64,000 nt of DNA from Acinetobacter sp. ANC 4805 (GTDB taxonomy: Bacteria > Pseudomonadota > Gammaproteobacteria > Pseudomonadales > Moraxellaceae): NCBI RefSeq assembly GCF_022549495.1, contig NZ_JAKZGD010000006.1, forward strand, positions 1 through 64,000, given 5' to 3'. Below the pieces are notes generated by a model. That model worked only from the letters and a program-made list of their open reading frames with translations, had not been told where the DNA came from and did no database searches. Within the stretch, counting starts at the first letter, position 1; each line of letters opens with the position of its first letter. Positions 43,509 to 52,880 of this stretch are shown here, in pieces. A program made the position numbers and the translations under genes.

Positions 43509-44102
43509 TTAAAGCAACCCAATCGCTTGAAAAAATTGTTGATAAGCATCCGCTTTTTTGTTTAATGCTAAAGGATAGGCCCGCGAAGATGACGGCAAGC
43601 GATACAAATTCAGCTCACGATTGACGTAATTCACGTGTACTGATTGCCCAATCATTGGTTTATTTATTTGTTCAGGAAAATGCTGCATCAAAGTATCAGT
43701 TGCTTTATCTCCTGTGGTCATAATCGTATGACACAGCGGAATTTGCCCAAGCAATTGTGATAAATCAGTTGCCGTCACAATTTCTAAAAATTTATCAGAA
43801 GCATTGCCTTGCAGTCGTTTCACTTGATAAGCCGTATCAAATATTGCTATTCCAATCTTTGTGAGAAAATCACGAATTTGTTGTTCTTTAAAACGCTTAT
43901 TTGGTAAATCTAAGAAGTAATCTTTATCTTTGAAAAAAATGAGCCCAAAGATACGCCACATATCATTTTGATAGTTCGGATAGTAAAAATCCATTTTCCA
44001 TCGACTCTGTGGTGGTGGAAAACTACCTAACATCAGTAGTTTGGCATTATGTGGTAAAAATGGACTTAAAGGATGTGTTTCAACGGCTATCTCTGTCATC
44101 AT
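43509..44102 (-). CDS. DNA-deoxyinosine glycosylase, uracil-DNA-glycosylase fold
   Basis: The 197-residue protein has the N-terminal active-site region LMLGSFPPPQSRWKMDFYYPN and a later TTGDKATDTLM, fitting the family 6 uracil-DNA-glycosylase superfamily (hypoxanthine-DNA glycosylases). Members remove deaminated bases such as hypoxanthine from DNA. It has two adjacent ATG codons at the start. It lies between methyltransferase and phosphatase genes in a probable operon with no clear shared theme. Confidence 0.82.
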   Translation of the reverse strand: MMTEIAVETHPLSPFLPHNAKLLMLGSFPPPQSRWKMDFYYPNYQNDMWRIFGLIFFKDKDYFLDLPNKRFKEQQIRDFLTKIGIAIFDTAYQVKRLQGNASDKFLEIVTATDLSQLLGQIPLCHTIMTTGDKATDTLMQHFPEQINKPMIGQSVHVNYVNRELNLYRLPSSSRAYPLALNKKADAYQQFFQAIGLL

Positions 44103-44122
44103 ATTTTCTTATAAATTCTCGC

Positions 44123-44821
44123 TTATAGCCACGTTAGTAAATTAGGTTGTTGAGATTTAATAAATTGGTGTTCATTTAAGCTCAATAATTGTAGTTCACC
44201 ATTCATTAACTTGAGTGTTGTAATACTGGTGTTGGCGATCGACCAACTTAATGCAAAAGTACGTTGTACACTTAACTCGAGTAATTTGCCAATAACAACT
44301 GAAATAACGCCGCCAGATGTAAAAACGACAACTTCTGAACCTTGCTTATCCGCCAATTCTGCACACAAATTTTGTAAGGCTTGTTCTATACGTGTTTGAA
44401 AGGTCATCCAAGATTCATCATATTCATGGTGAAATGCTTCATCTGCCCAACGAGCAATCGCTTTATCAAAAATCTGAGCTAAATACGCTCTTGGATCGAC
44501 TTCTTTAAAAACATCCTGCTTCAATACTTCAGGTTGTGAAAACTTAGGTTCATACAATGCAAATACTTGTTGATGGTTAAACTCATTCCATAAGCTATCT
44601 GTTTTATAACTGGCTTGAGGAAAGCACTGTTCCAATGAAATTTGGGTCGTTTGTTGATGTCGTTTCATACTTCCTGAAATGATATAGGGCTGCTCAGTAA
44701 AGAGATTCTTAAAATACTGCCCTAAAAGCTTTGCTTGAGCTTCGCCATTTTCTGAAAGTTCATCATAATTCGTTTTACCAAATGAAGCCTGACCATGTCG
44801 GACTAAATAAATGGTGGTCAT
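44123..44821 (-). CDS. Histidine phosphatase-family protein
   Basis: The 232-residue protein opens with the catalytic motif YLVRHGQASFG and carries the second conserved histidine in VVFTSGGVIS-like context (here the usual H is G, while EFNHQQ and QFIKSQ flank the core). The family covers phosphoglycerate mutases and broad phosphatases. The altered second motif, SGG where SHGG is common, makes full activity less certain. It heads the putative three-gene operon. Confidence 0.8.
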   Translation of the reverse strand: MTTIYLVRHGQASFGKTNYDELSENGEAQAKLLGQYFKNLFTEQPYIISGSMKRHQQTTQISLEQCFPQASYKTDSLWNEFNHQQVFALYEPKFSQPEVLKQDVFKEVDPRAYLAQIFDKAIARWADEAFHHEYDESWMTFQTRIEQALQNLCAELADKQGSEVVVFTSGGVISVVIGKLLELSVQRTFALSWSIANTSITTLKLMNGELQLLSLNEHQFIKSQQPNLLTWL

Positions 44822-45192
44822 TGGATTACCTTATTTTCAACAAGTTCTAAGATGAAATGTAGTTTTAGCATAGCTTGTTCTTATTGTATAAATTTTTTGT
44901 TTTTCTTTGGTTGCTTTTGATTTATTTAGAATGACTCAAATTTGCTTAGGCTATTTCCATTTCACTAAAATATTTTATGTCGACTTATGAATATTGATTG
45001 TCTTTTTCTACTATGCAAACAACAAAATAATAAATCACGATGAACTTTTAAAACCATTCAATGGAAATTTTCAGCTTATTCATCTATCTCACTTTTAATA
45101 CGACTCCATTTTTCAATGGAAGCCTTTAAAAATGGTCATTATTCAAACTTATAGATAGATTTTAAATTGCTGAAATATAGGAGTTTTCTCAA
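44822..45192. other. Divergent intergenic region before the GMC gene
   Basis: This 371-base AT-rich region holds promoters of the phosphatase (minus) and GMC (plus) genes. TTCAATGGAA occurs twice in direct orientation, at 45057-45066 and 45112-45121, 55 bp apart, and could be regulator half-sites. No small gene is supportable. Confidence 0.45.
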
Positions 45193-46797
45193 ATGATTAA
45201 AGACGATTATGACTTTGACTATCTCATTATTGGTTCAGGATTTGGAGGAAGTGTCTCAGCACATCGACTTTCAGAAAAAGGATATTCCGTCGCAGTGATG
45301 GAAATGGGAAAACGTTGGGAAGCGAAAGATTTTCCTAAAACCAATTGGAATACCCCAAAATGGATTTGGCGCCCTGCTATAAATTTCTTTGGATTTTTTA
45401 ATTTACGTATTTTTAGGCATGTTGCAATTATCTGTGGCAATGCTGTTGGTGGTGGTTCTATCACCTATGCCAATACATTATTAGTTCCTCCGAGTAGCGT
45501 ATGGAGTGAAGGGAGTTGGGGCAAAATTCCGCACTTAAAAGAAGATATGCCCCAATATTTTGCTGAAGCAGAAAGAATGTTGGGGGTAACGGACAATAAA
45601 ATATTTGGGCCTGCTGATCATATGCTCAAGAAAATGGGAGATGCTGTCGGTGTTGGGCATACTTTTAAGCCAACACGAGTTGCAACCTTCTTCCCTCCTC
45701 AAGGTGAACAAGGTGGTAAAACCTATCCCGATCCTTATTTCAATGGAAAAGGTCCAGATCGCGCAACCTGTACCGCTTGTGGCGGATGTATGACGGGCTG
45801 TAAACATAATGCTAAAAATACCCTAGATAAAAACTATTTATATTTTGCTGAAAAACAAGGCGCGAAAGTTTTTGCTGAAACGAAGGTCATTGATATTCGC
45901 CCTCTAAACAATAAAGTCGATGGAAGTGATGGTTATGCTGTGACCACAATTCATTCAACTCAATGGGGGCATCGAAATAAGCGAGTTTGGCAGGTTAAAA
46001 ACGTTATTTTTTCAGCGTCATCTCTTGGAACACAAGAATTGTTGCTACGTCTAAAAGATAATAAAGTTTTACCCAACGTTTCCAACCAATTAGGTATGCA
46101 AGTACGTACCAATGCTGAGTCCATTTTAGGCGTTCGTTTCTTTGATAAGCATGTCGATATGAGTCAAGGCGTAGCAATCGGTTCAAGCATTTATCTTGAT
46201 CATAATACTCATATCGAAGCAACTCGCTATCAACGAGGTTCGGATGGTATGGGTTTGCTTACAACTCACCTCGTCGGTGGAAAACCAGGTTTTTCACGTA
46301 TTTTATTATGGTTATGGGCATTGATCTGCCATCCGCTAATCTTCTTGAAAATGAATAATCCTTTTGGCTTTGCAAAACAGACGCTTATCTTTTTAGTCAT
46401 GCAAACGGTTGATGCATCAATTCAAATGAAATTAAAAAGAAACTGGTGGTGGCCTTTTAGCAAAACATTGTCGTCACAAGGTCAGCCCTTACCTGTTTAT
46501 ATCCCACAGGCAAATGCCTTTACTGAAAAAGTTGCCAAAATGTTTAATGGGCATCCTATGACGACAAAAACTGAAATACTCTTTAATATTCCCTTTACTG
46601 CACATTGCATGGGTGGTTGCGCTATGGCGACTTCGGACGAAGAAGGTGTGATCGATGCACAAAATCGCGTGTTTAATTATAAAAATATGTACATCATTGA
46701 TGGTGCAATGCTAGGAGCAAATTTAGGTGTTAACCCAAGTTTAACCATTACCGCCTTAGCAGAACGAGCAATGTCTTTTATACCGCCTAAAAGTTAA
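45193..46797 (+). CDS. GMC-family oxidoreductase, cholesterol-oxidase-like
   Basis: The 534-residue flavoprotein begins with the FAD motif YLIIGSGFGGSVSAHRL and ends with FTAHCMGGCAM (catalytic histidine) and GANLGVNPSLTITALAERA. A cluster CTACGGCMTGC (C193, C196, C199, C203) has exact ferredoxin spacing. Related enzymes oxidise sterols and long-chain alcohols. It lies next to the alkane hydroxylase genes, so oxidation of fatty alcohols from alkanes is plausible, as with AlkJ, though AlkJ is a different subgroup. AGGAG precedes ATG. It is transcribed alone. Confidence 0.87.
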   Translation: MIKDDYDFDYLIIGSGFGGSVSAHRLSEKGYSVAVMEMGKRWEAKDFPKTNWNTPKWIWRPAINFFGFFNLRIFRHVAIICGNAVGGGSITYANTLLVPPSSVWSEGSWGKIPHLKEDMPQYFAEAERMLGVTDNKIFGPADHMLKKMGDAVGVGHTFKPTRVATFFPPQGEQGGKTYPDPYFNGKGPDRATCTACGGCMTGCKHNAKNTLDKNYLYFAEKQGAKVFAETKVIDIRPLNNKVDGSDGYAVTTIHSTQWGHRNKRVWQVKNVIFSASSLGTQELLLRLKDNKVLPNVSNQLGMQVRTNAESILGVRFFDKHVDMSQGVAIGSSIYLDHNTHIEATRYQRGSDGMGLLTTHLVGGKPGFSRILLWLWALICHPLIFLKMNNPFGFAKQTLIFLVMQTVDASIQMKLKRNWWWPFSKTLSSQGQPLPVYIPQANAFTEKVAKMFNGHPMTTKTEILFNIPFTAHCMGGCAMATSDEEGVIDAQNRVFNYKNMYIIDGAMLGANLGVNPSLTITALAERAMSFIPPKS

Positions 46798-46833
46798 GAC
46801 TATTCTTCTCTCTGACATTTTCAATATATAAAC

Positions 46834-46860
46834 GGTGCAATATAAGTTGCACCATTTAAA
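46834..46860. terminator. Hairpin between the GMC and alkR genes
   Basis: GGTGCAA (46834-46840) pairs with TTGCACC (46847-46853) around six bases. It lies 36 bases past the GMC stop and before the convergent regulator gene, with A- and T-rich flanks, so it may end both transcripts. Confidence 0.6.
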
Positions 46861-46892
46861 AATAAGCTTATAGAAAAATTAAAGTAGACATC

Positions 46893-47927
46893 TCAGTTAT
46901 AAATTTTGATATTTTTTTGATAAATCGTTGGCGCAATACCAACAAAAAACTTAAATGATCGAGAAAAATTAGAAGCGGATGCGTAACCTAATTCCTCAGC
47001 TATTTCAATCATGCTTTTATTAGTAGAGATCAGCATCTGTTTAGCTTTATCAATAATGACCGTGTTTTTTAATTCCTGATATGAGGTCTCCTTCTCTTTT
47101 AAATTCCTTTGTAGTGTTTTACTTGAAATATTCAATAATTTTGCACAGTCTTCTAGGCTCGGAATTTCAGAAGAGTTTAAAAAGAGTTGTTTGAGCCAAA
47201 CGACCAGATCAATATTATTCTTAATCTCATATATTTGTTCCTGACACTTTAGTTCGATCGCTTTACGCGTACCTTCATCAGCTAGACGTAATTTTTGTTT
47301 AATCAGTTTTTCACTCAATTGCACTCTAAGGCTCGGTTTTTTCAAAGTATTAAAGTGAAATTTAACTTTGCTTAGATGCGCATAGCGATAGCCATGTAAC
47401 GGCTCATTGATGGACATGAAAATATGATATGGCAACAACCTATTCTCAACCAACTCATGAATCGTACAATGCAAAGCGACTGCAATTGCTTCCAGATGAA
47501 AGTTCAGAGATAAGGTATCTATTTGAATCACAGGTTCACAAATCAATTCCATTGACTGATCAGTATGATAAAAATATGAAAGTTTAAAACTAGGGATAAT
47601 CAAAGAAAAATATTTAGAAATATAAATCAGCGCTTGTTCTAAGTTTTCACTGGTTAGAATCGCGTAACCAACCAAACTATGCGAACTCACTTTTAAAGAG
47701 TGTCCTAATTCAAATGCTAAATCATAATTACGTGGAAATTTTAAACAAAATGAAATGAATTTACTGACCTGTTCTTGGTTAATTTTCATGTCAGGTGAGC
47801 TTAAATATTTTTTTAGATCTATATTTATTTCAGATAATATTTCTTCAGTCGTAATATTTCTCGATTCTAATATATCAAGTATCTTGAAATAATATCTTGC
47901 TGGAATATACGGGATTTGATTATTCAT
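46893..47927 (-). CDS. alkR: AraC-family regulator, probable AlkR
   Basis: The protein has about 344 residues from ATG 47927; the longer frame begins with TTG at 47957. The C-terminal helix-turn-helix units are visible: DCAKLLNISSKTLQRNLKE and IAEELGYASASNFSRSFKF. The N-terminal half has the arabinose-binding-like effector domain. In Acinetobacter an AraC regulator, AlkR, activates the adjacent alkane hydroxylase gene with alkanes as signal; here it lies downstream on the same strand, 58 bases after the rubredoxin gene. The name rests on this context. Confidence 0.8.
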   Translation of the reverse strand: MNNQIPYIPARYYFKILDILESRNITTEEILSEINIDLKKYLSSPDMKINQEQVSKFISFCLKFPRNYDLAFELGHSLKVSSHSLVGYAILTSENLEQALIYISKYFSLIIPSFKLSYFYHTDQSMELICEPVIQIDTLSLNFHLEAIAVALHCTIHELVENRLLPYHIFMSINEPLHGYRYAHLSKVKFHFNTLKKPSLRVQLSEKLIKQKLRLADEGTRKAIELKCQEQIYEIKNNIDLVVWLKQLFLNSSEIPSLEDCAKLLNISSKTLQRNLKEKETSYQELKNTVIIDKAKQMLISTNKSMIEIAEELGYASASNFSRSFKFFVGIAPTIYQKNIKIYN

Positions 47928-47985
47928 TTTTGTATTTTCTTTATAGATGAACGGCAAGATTTAGTTCTCGCCGCCTCTTTCTACT

Positions 47986-48150
47986 TTAGATTTCAACCAT
48001 CTCAAAATCTGCTTTAGAGACCCCACAGTCTGGGCACGTCCAACTCTCAGGAATATCTTCCCACGCAGTGCCTGCATTGATACCATCTTCTGGCAGACCT
48101 AGAGATTGATCATAAATCCATCCACATACGATACATTGATATTTTTTCAT
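47986..48150 (-). CDS. rubA: Rubredoxin, AlkG-type electron carrier
   Basis: This 54-residue protein, read from the minus strand, carries the two CxxC-G iron-binding pairs: CIVCGWIYD near the start and CPDCGVSK near the end. It transfers electrons from rubredoxin reductase to the alkane hydroxylase. The start lies two bases after the alkM stop, so translation is probably coupled. In well-studied Acinetobacter strains the rubredoxin genes lie away from alkM, so this placement is noteworthy. The gene is short enough to be missed by length-cutoff gene callers. Confidence 0.93.
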   Translation of the reverse strand: MKKYQCIVCGWIYDQSLGLPEDGINAGTAWEDIPESWTCPDCGVSKADFEMVEI

Positions 48151-48152
48151 GT

Positions 48153-49355
48153 TTAGAGCACCTCCATTGCTTGAGCTTGAAAATATTGATTATATTTTTG
48201 CAAAACGGCTTCTTTCGCTGGCTCATAGACATTGATCTTATCAATATCCCCTTGGTAATAATTAATTACCTGCTTATCCATAATACTAAACCAATATGAA
48301 GGTATAAACACTTGTAAAAATAAGCTTGTGTATCCTGCTGGCAATTGCGGTACATTTTCATAATGACGTAATGCTTGATAACTACGTGTTGGATAAGCAT
48401 GGTGATCTGAATGACGCTGTAATTGATACAACAAAATATTGCTGAATAAGCTGTTATTGTTCCAACTATGGACAGGCATGGTTCTTTCATAACGACCATT
48501 TTCTAGCTTTTGTCGTTTTAACCCATAATGCTCCATATAGTTAACGGCTTCAAATAGCGTAATTCCATAAAGTGATTGCGTGACTTGGGTCGGAATAATA
48601 TTTTTGCCAAACACTTTGAGCATTAACCCATGATAAGCGGCAGACATTGCCCAACCTTGTAATAGCTCATTGTGCATTGACCAAAAAGATAAGCCCTTTC
48701 TCTCTAACCGTCTGGTTTCAATTTCAATTGCCGATTTAAAACTACCACTCACTGTTCTCGGCCAAAACTTCCAAAAAGACTCACCAAATTGTGATGAAGC
48801 TGGATCTTCTGGCGTTGCGACACGCAAATGATGCCCATAAGGATGTTCGATGCGAAAGTGATTGTAACCTGTGGGTGCTAAACACAAATGCGATAAGTAG
48901 TGTTGTAACTTTCCTGATTTATGACTTAACTCATGTGCCGTATTAATCGCCACACCATTCACTAGGCCCAGTGTTGTCCCAATCAGAATACGATCAGAGA
49001 GTGGTGTCGAATCTCGGCTCGCAATATAGTTGCCATAAATGTTTGCAATATATTGTAATGGGATATAAAGATTCACAATTTTTGCATAATAAGGATCTGC
49101 CTCTAATTCAGCTATTGCATCCTCAGGAGGATTCTCTGAGTCTTCTCCTAGAAATTTATCAATAAGTGGAATCAGACCATGTAGTGCGATTGGTCCTGCG
49201 GCTGCAAAAAATTTCTTGGTACGCTTCGGCCCGAATTGGTAACCTAACATCGCAGCATTTGCAATATTCGGAATAACGAGACCTAACATCCACAACTTTC
49301 TTTTTTTATCTTTAAACTTTGGAACATTAGTTTCAATCTGATGAATAGCATTCAT
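48153..49355 (-). CDS. alkM: Alkane 1-monooxygenase, AlkB/AlkM type
   Basis: The 400-residue inner-membrane di-iron enzyme hydroxylates the terminal carbon of medium- to long-chain alkanes. The three histidine boxes are present: HELSHK near residue 140, EHPYGHH near 170 and LQRHSDHH near 315. Hydrophobic helices occupy the first 150 residues. GAGG lies before ATG. It leads an operon alkM-rubredoxin-alkR and depends on rubredoxin plus a reductase encoded elsewhere. Alkane induction through AlkR is expected from relatives. Confidence 0.93.
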   Translation of the reverse strand: MNAIHQIETNVPKFKDKKRKLWMLGLVIPNIANAAMLGYQFGPKRTKKFFAAAGPIALHGLIPLIDKFLGEDSENPPEDAIAELEADPYYAKIVNLYIPLQYIANIYGNYIASRDSTPLSDRILIGTTLGLVNGVAINTAHELSHKSGKLQHYLSHLCLAPTGYNHFRIEHPYGHHLRVATPEDPASSQFGESFWKFWPRTVSGSFKSAIEIETRRLERKGLSFWSMHNELLQGWAMSAAYHGLMLKVFGKNIIPTQVTQSLYGITLFEAVNYMEHYGLKRQKLENGRYERTMPVHSWNNNSLFSNILLYQLQRHSDHHAYPTRSYQALRHYENVPQLPAGYTSLFLQVFIPSYWFSIMDKQVINYYQGDIDKINVYEPAKEAVLQKYNQYFQAQAMEVL

Positions 49356-49518
49356 ATAGCAACCTCACAAATTTATCTTTGGTTGGTGCTATGATTCAAT
49401 ATTCTTTAGAAGGTGAATTTCCAATTTAGGACAATGGCTATTCTTAAAAAGACAAAATGGTTTTTGTAATACTTTTACAAAATAAATTTTGTGCTAAGAA
49501 TTTTCTCTAATTCTAATA

Positions 49519-49549
49519 ATCAAGCCACATGTAAGAAATGTAGCTTGAT
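49519..49549 (-). terminator. Hairpin downstream of the YeeE pair
   Basis: ATCAAGCCACAT (49519-49530) pairs with ATGTAGCTTGAT (49538-49549), a 12-bp stem with one mismatch or wobble. It starts 28 bases past the YeeE stop. A following T-tract is weak. Confidence 0.5.
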
Positions 49550-49576
49550 GAATGATGCCATATTAAATCATGCAGC

Positions 49577-49987
49577 CTATCGTTCGGACCACAAACGATG
49601 TACAGACATACCTAATAGCATCGCAGCAATAAAATACCAAGCTTGTGAATAACCTAATCCAATCAATGTAATTGCTGGTGCTGGACAAATTCCTGCAATC
49701 CCCCAACCGACTCCAAAAAGACTCGAACCAACAATTAACTTTTTATCAATATGGGTATTCATTGGTAATGATATTTCTTCTCCAAAGATCGTTTTCGGAT
49801 TTCGAATCGCTTTTTGGAATGGAATAATTGCCACAATGATTGCCCCCATCATCACGAACATTAAACTTATATCCCATTGTCCCAAAATATCTAAGAAACC
49901 CAAAACTTTCTCAGGATTAGACATCCCTGAAATCAACAAGCCTAATGCAAATAAGCTACCAAAAATGAAAGCAAGTATATTTTTCAT
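49577..49987 (-). CDS. YeeE/YedE half-transporter, C-terminal-type
   Basis: The 136-residue membrane protein has about four helices and the family motif [19 protein letters not shown], including the conserved cysteine for sulfur handling. Long YeeE proteins (about 350 residues, TsuA) take up thiosulfate in one chain; this pair gives the two halves as separate proteins, the PmpA/PmpB arrangement. Its start overlaps the preceding gene by four bases (ATGA). The substrate is probably a reduced sulfur species. Confidence 0.85.
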   Translation of the reverse strand: MKNILAFIFGSLFALGLLISGMSNPEKVLGFLDILGQWDISLMFVMMGAIIVAIIPFQKAIRNPKTIFGEEISLPMNTHIDKKLIVGSSLFGVGWGIAGICPAPAITLIGLGYSQAWYFIAAMLLGMSVHRLWSER

Positions 49988-50403
49988 AGCGTGGCTCCGA
50001 TGATATGGCGAATAACATATACAGTTACGATTCCTGCTAACATAAATGTAACTGTAGCAATCATAGAACGTATGGATAAACGACTAATTCCACAGATTCC
50101 ATGCCCACTGGTACAGCCAGAACCTAAACGAGTCCCAAAACCAACCAAAAGACCTGCGATGACCAACCCAATCGGAGAGGATTCAATAACAATTTCTGGT
50201 TTTACAAAAATCTGATAAATGAACGGTGTCACGAATAGTCCAAGTAAAAACCACAAAGCCGAACTACGAACCAAAAGCTTTGGTTGTAACACTTGTGCAA
50301 GCAGACCACTGATGCCTGTAATACGACCATTGACATATAAATAGCCAACAACGGCAAGCCCCAGAATTCCACCACCGATCAAAGCCGAGATGATGCTAGA
50401 CAT
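49984..50403 (-). CDS. YeeE/YedE half-transporter, N-terminal-type
   Basis: The 139-residue membrane protein has four to five helices and the conserved [19 protein letters not shown] block with two cysteines, the sulfur-relay site of YeeE/YedE transporters. It precedes its partner with a four-base overlap. In many bacteria such pairs sit with the BigR repressor and a sulfur dioxygenase; neither is present here, so regulation cannot be assigned. GGATG lies upstream of ATG. Confidence 0.86.
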   Translation of the reverse strand: MSSIISALIGGGILGLAVVGYLYVNGRITGISGLLAQVLQPKLLVRSSALWFLLGLFVTPFIYQIFVKPEIVIESSPIGLVIAGLLVGFGTRLGSGCTSGHGICGISRLSIRSMIATVTFMLAGIVTVYVIRHIIGATL

Positions 50404-50483
50404 GATTCATCCAAATATACATTATATATTTTTATATTATATCATTAAGTATAATAATTAAAGCCTTTTTTGTAGCCAATTTT

Positions 50484-51236
50484 TTACTCAAACTCGGTCA
50501 ATACTTTTTCTACAAACCAAATTGGAAAATCTGTGACGATAGGATTCAGTTTTAGCCATTCTGCTTGCTCAATCTCAGCGAGAAAAGCCGCTTTTTCACC
50601 ATTAGACGAATTATCAAAGATAAAAGTGCGATCCGTCATTTCTACAGCCTGCATGAGTAAATCCATACTGCGATAGTAACGATCACGAATTTTTTGCTCA
50701 GGTACAGGATGCCCTCCCGTAGTCACTCGATATTGAACTCTTGCAATATTAATTTCAGGGTCAACGGTAGAAACATAATACAAGTATGTTTTAAAACCTT
50801 GTTTCTGAGCAGCTTTTAAAAACTCAACTTTACTTATATGTGACATAACAGTCTCAAAAGTAAAACTTATTTTTAATTTCAAAAATTCTAGTCGAATAAA
50901 ATCAATAATGCGTGCTGCAAGGTACGAATCCACATCTGCTTTGACAAAAAGAATTTTATTTTCTGCCAGTAAATCAGGTTCTTGGCTTAATAAAGGGTGA
51001 ATCTGTTGATCTATTTGCTTGTTTTTAGTTTTTAAAAATTCAACCAGTTTTATACAATCCAAGGACTCATGATAAGTATTTAAATCTACAATTTGTGTTT
51101 GATTTAAAATTTTTTCGAGTTCATCTGCATTTAAATATGCCCCGATATGTCGGGGCAATAAATAATCTTTAATCGTACTTTTCCCAGAACCATTTGGGCC
51201 CGCAAACATACGAATTCTAGGCTTAAATTGTCGCAT
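50484..51236 (-). CDS. Zeta-toxin-like kinase
   Basis: The protein has about 250 residues from ATG 51236; a TTG at 51248 is the alternative start. Walker A is FAGPNGSGKST near residue 12, then FTFETVMS and the C-terminal RVTTGGHPVPEQKIRDRYYRS, matching bacterial zeta-toxin-family ATPases, which phosphorylate cell-wall sugar nucleotides or other targets. The short gene upstream ends four bases before it, giving a toxin-antitoxin-like pair. Some zeta-like proteins have housekeeping roles, so toxicity is inference. Confidence 0.8.
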   Translation of the reverse strand: MRQFKPRIRMFAGPNGSGKSTIKDYLLPRHIGAYLNADELEKILNQTQIVDLNTYHESLDCIKLVEFLKTKNKQIDQQIHPLLSQEPDLLAENKILFVKADVDSYLAARIIDFIRLEFLKLKISFTFETVMSHISKVEFLKAAQKQGFKTYLYYVSTVDPEINIARVQYRVTTGGHPVPEQKIRDRYYRSMDLLMQAVEMTDRTFIFDNSSNGEKAAFLAEIEQAEWLKLNPIVTDFPIWFVEKVLTEFE

Positions 51237-51240
51237 TAAC

Positions 51241-51495
51241 TTATACAATAGCCTGCTTTTTCTTACGTTTTAGTACATGATGTTGCGCTGAAATAGACGT
51301 ATAAGCTGTTGATATATCTTTAATCACACTAATCTCACCTGTTGGTAATTGCTTTAATAGCTGATGATTTTTGGCATATACCACAGTTGAAGACTGGCTC
51401 GCATGTTTAAAAGCATTGCGGAATGCTTGTACAGCAAGATCAGGAAGATGATCCTCTTCTTGCATACTCATATTCATGATTGTAAAAGCTGTCAT
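51241..51495 (-). CDS. Small protein, candidate antitoxin of the zeta-like toxin
   Basis: I do not recognise this 84-residue protein. A good ribosome site (GGAGGAG) precedes ATG. It has a possible helix in the middle (LAVQAFRNAFKHASQSS) and a basic tail (HHVLKRKKKQAIV), but no clear DNA-binding fold. Its stop lies four bases before the zeta-like start, so co-expression is sure and an antitoxin role is likely by position. It does not resemble the epsilon antitoxin. Confidence 0.65.
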   Translation of the reverse strand: MTAFTIMNMSMQEEDHLPDLAVQAFRNAFKHASQSSTVVYAKNHQLLKQLPTGEISVIKDISTAYTSISAQHHVLKRKKKQAIV

Positions 51496-51573
51496 TGATG
51501 ACTCCTCCGCATGATTGTGCTTGTACTTATACTAACATAAATGCCAAATTTGTCTATTTTAGCAACAGCTAGT

Positions 51574-52050
51574 TTAATGTACTAAATCATCAATACCGAT
51601 CAATTTCGGTAGTTTATCAATCAGCTCATTTAACTCTAAATTTGCGGGAGAAATACAACCTGTATAATGGCTTAATTTAGTTGTTGTACCATTTGCTTGA
51701 ATCCATGAGAAATATCCACTTGGTTGATCTGCTGTGATTTGCTGACAGCCTGTTGTTTTAACATTTGCACCTGTTTCTGGACGATAAGTCTTTAATTCAT
51801 ATTGTAGTTTTTTATAAACAGATGGATCTACTGTTAAATCATGCTCTCCCATCACTTTTGTATATTGCTTACCATTAAAATGTACTGCACCCGATGGGGT
51901 TACATCGACTGAATAGATTGGACATGCTCCAAAACATGGACTCGATGAGTAGCGAATTGTTTCTTGTACAGTATCCTGAGGTTGTTGAGACGTAGATGCA
52001 CATCCAAGAAAAGAAAAAGTAAAAAAGCTTAAAAGTAATAATTTTTTCAT
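51574..52050 (-). CDS. DUF6438 lipoprotein
   Basis: The 158-residue protein has a lipoprotein signal (FSFLGCASTS, modified cysteine near residue 17) and the DUF6438 hallmark SSSPCFGACPIYSVDV, followed by the VHFNGKQYTK and late cysteine pair TTGCQQ and TGCISP. The four cysteines after the lipobox may form two disulfides in the periplasm. It is monocistronic. The family has no assigned function. Confidence 0.82.
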   Translation of the reverse strand: MKKLLLLSFFTFSFLGCASTSQQPQDTVQETIRYSSSPCFGACPIYSVDVTPSGAVHFNGKQYTKVMGEHDLTVDPSVYKKLQYELKTYRPETGANVKTTGCQQITADQPSGYFSWIQANGTTTKLSHYTGCISPANLELNELIDKLPKLIGIDDLVH

Positions 52051-52163
52051 TTGTTTATCCGTTATAAATTATGTCCTTTTAATTTAACAAATCACATTTT
52101 TTTTGTCATTCATATTGGTATAAAAGTATGCAATTAATTTACTTAGGCTATTTCTGTTAAAAA

Positions 52164-52880
52164 TTAAGTATGTTGCTGTGATTGAAGAATTAATCGAGCC
52201 AATTCTAAATCATCGGTATAGGTAATTTTAATATTGTCTGAACGTCCTTGTACGACGTGTACAGGTTCATTTATATATTCCAAAGCGCTTGCTTCGTCTG
52301 TAATTAGAATATTATCCAATAATGATTTTTCAATGGCTTTTCGTAAAATACCTAATTTAGCCATTTGCGGTGTTTGTGCTTGCCATAACAACGCACGACT
52401 TACTGTTTTTTCAATTTGATTTTGATTGAGTACTTGTTTAAGCGTATCACGGACTGGTATCGCTAAAATATTACTTTGATCTGAGTCGATTGCCGATTTT
52501 ACTAATTTTTCTAAGCATGCTGTTGTCACACATGGACGTGCAGCATCATGTACTAAAACCCAATCATCATCATGGGCAATTTGAGATAAATAAAGTAATG
52601 CATTTAGAACAGAATCAACACGCTCTGCGCCACCTAGACAAAAATGTAATCTATTTTGGTGCTGAAATATAATTGTTTTAGCAAAGGTATCCTGTTCACC
52701 GATCGCGAGTACACATCCAGCCAAATCTAAAGTATTAAGTCGCTTTACGGTATGTTCAAGTACAGTATGATTTTGAATATATTGATATTGTTTTAATTCA
52801 GTTTTTGAAAAACGACTGCCCGAGCCTGCTGCTGGCACAACCGCCCATAGCTTAGTCTGGGTTTTCATTGGTCGATGCAT
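52164..52880 (-). CDS. ispD: 2-C-methyl-D-erythritol 4-phosphate cytidylyltransferase
   Basis: The 238-residue enzyme makes CDP-methylerythritol in the MEP isoprenoid pathway. It has the CTP-binding VVPAAGSGSRF with lysine in TELKQYQ, and LVHDAARPCV. The ATG at 52880 overlaps ftsB by 29 bases; a second ATG at 52868 is possible. The ftsB-ispD order is conserved in gammaproteobacteria. Expected length for the family. Confidence 0.95.
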   Translation of the reverse strand: MHRPMKTQTKLWAVVPAAGSGSRFSKTELKQYQYIQNHTVLEHTVKRLNTLDLAGCVLAIGEQDTFAKTIIFQHQNRLHFCLGGAERVDSVLNALLYLSQIAHDDDWVLVHDAARPCVTTACLEKLVKSAIDSDQSNILAIPVRDTLKQVLNQNQIEKTVSRALLWQAQTPQMAKLGILRKAIEKSLLDNILITDEASALEYINEPVHVVQGRSDNIKITYTDDLELARLILQSQQHT

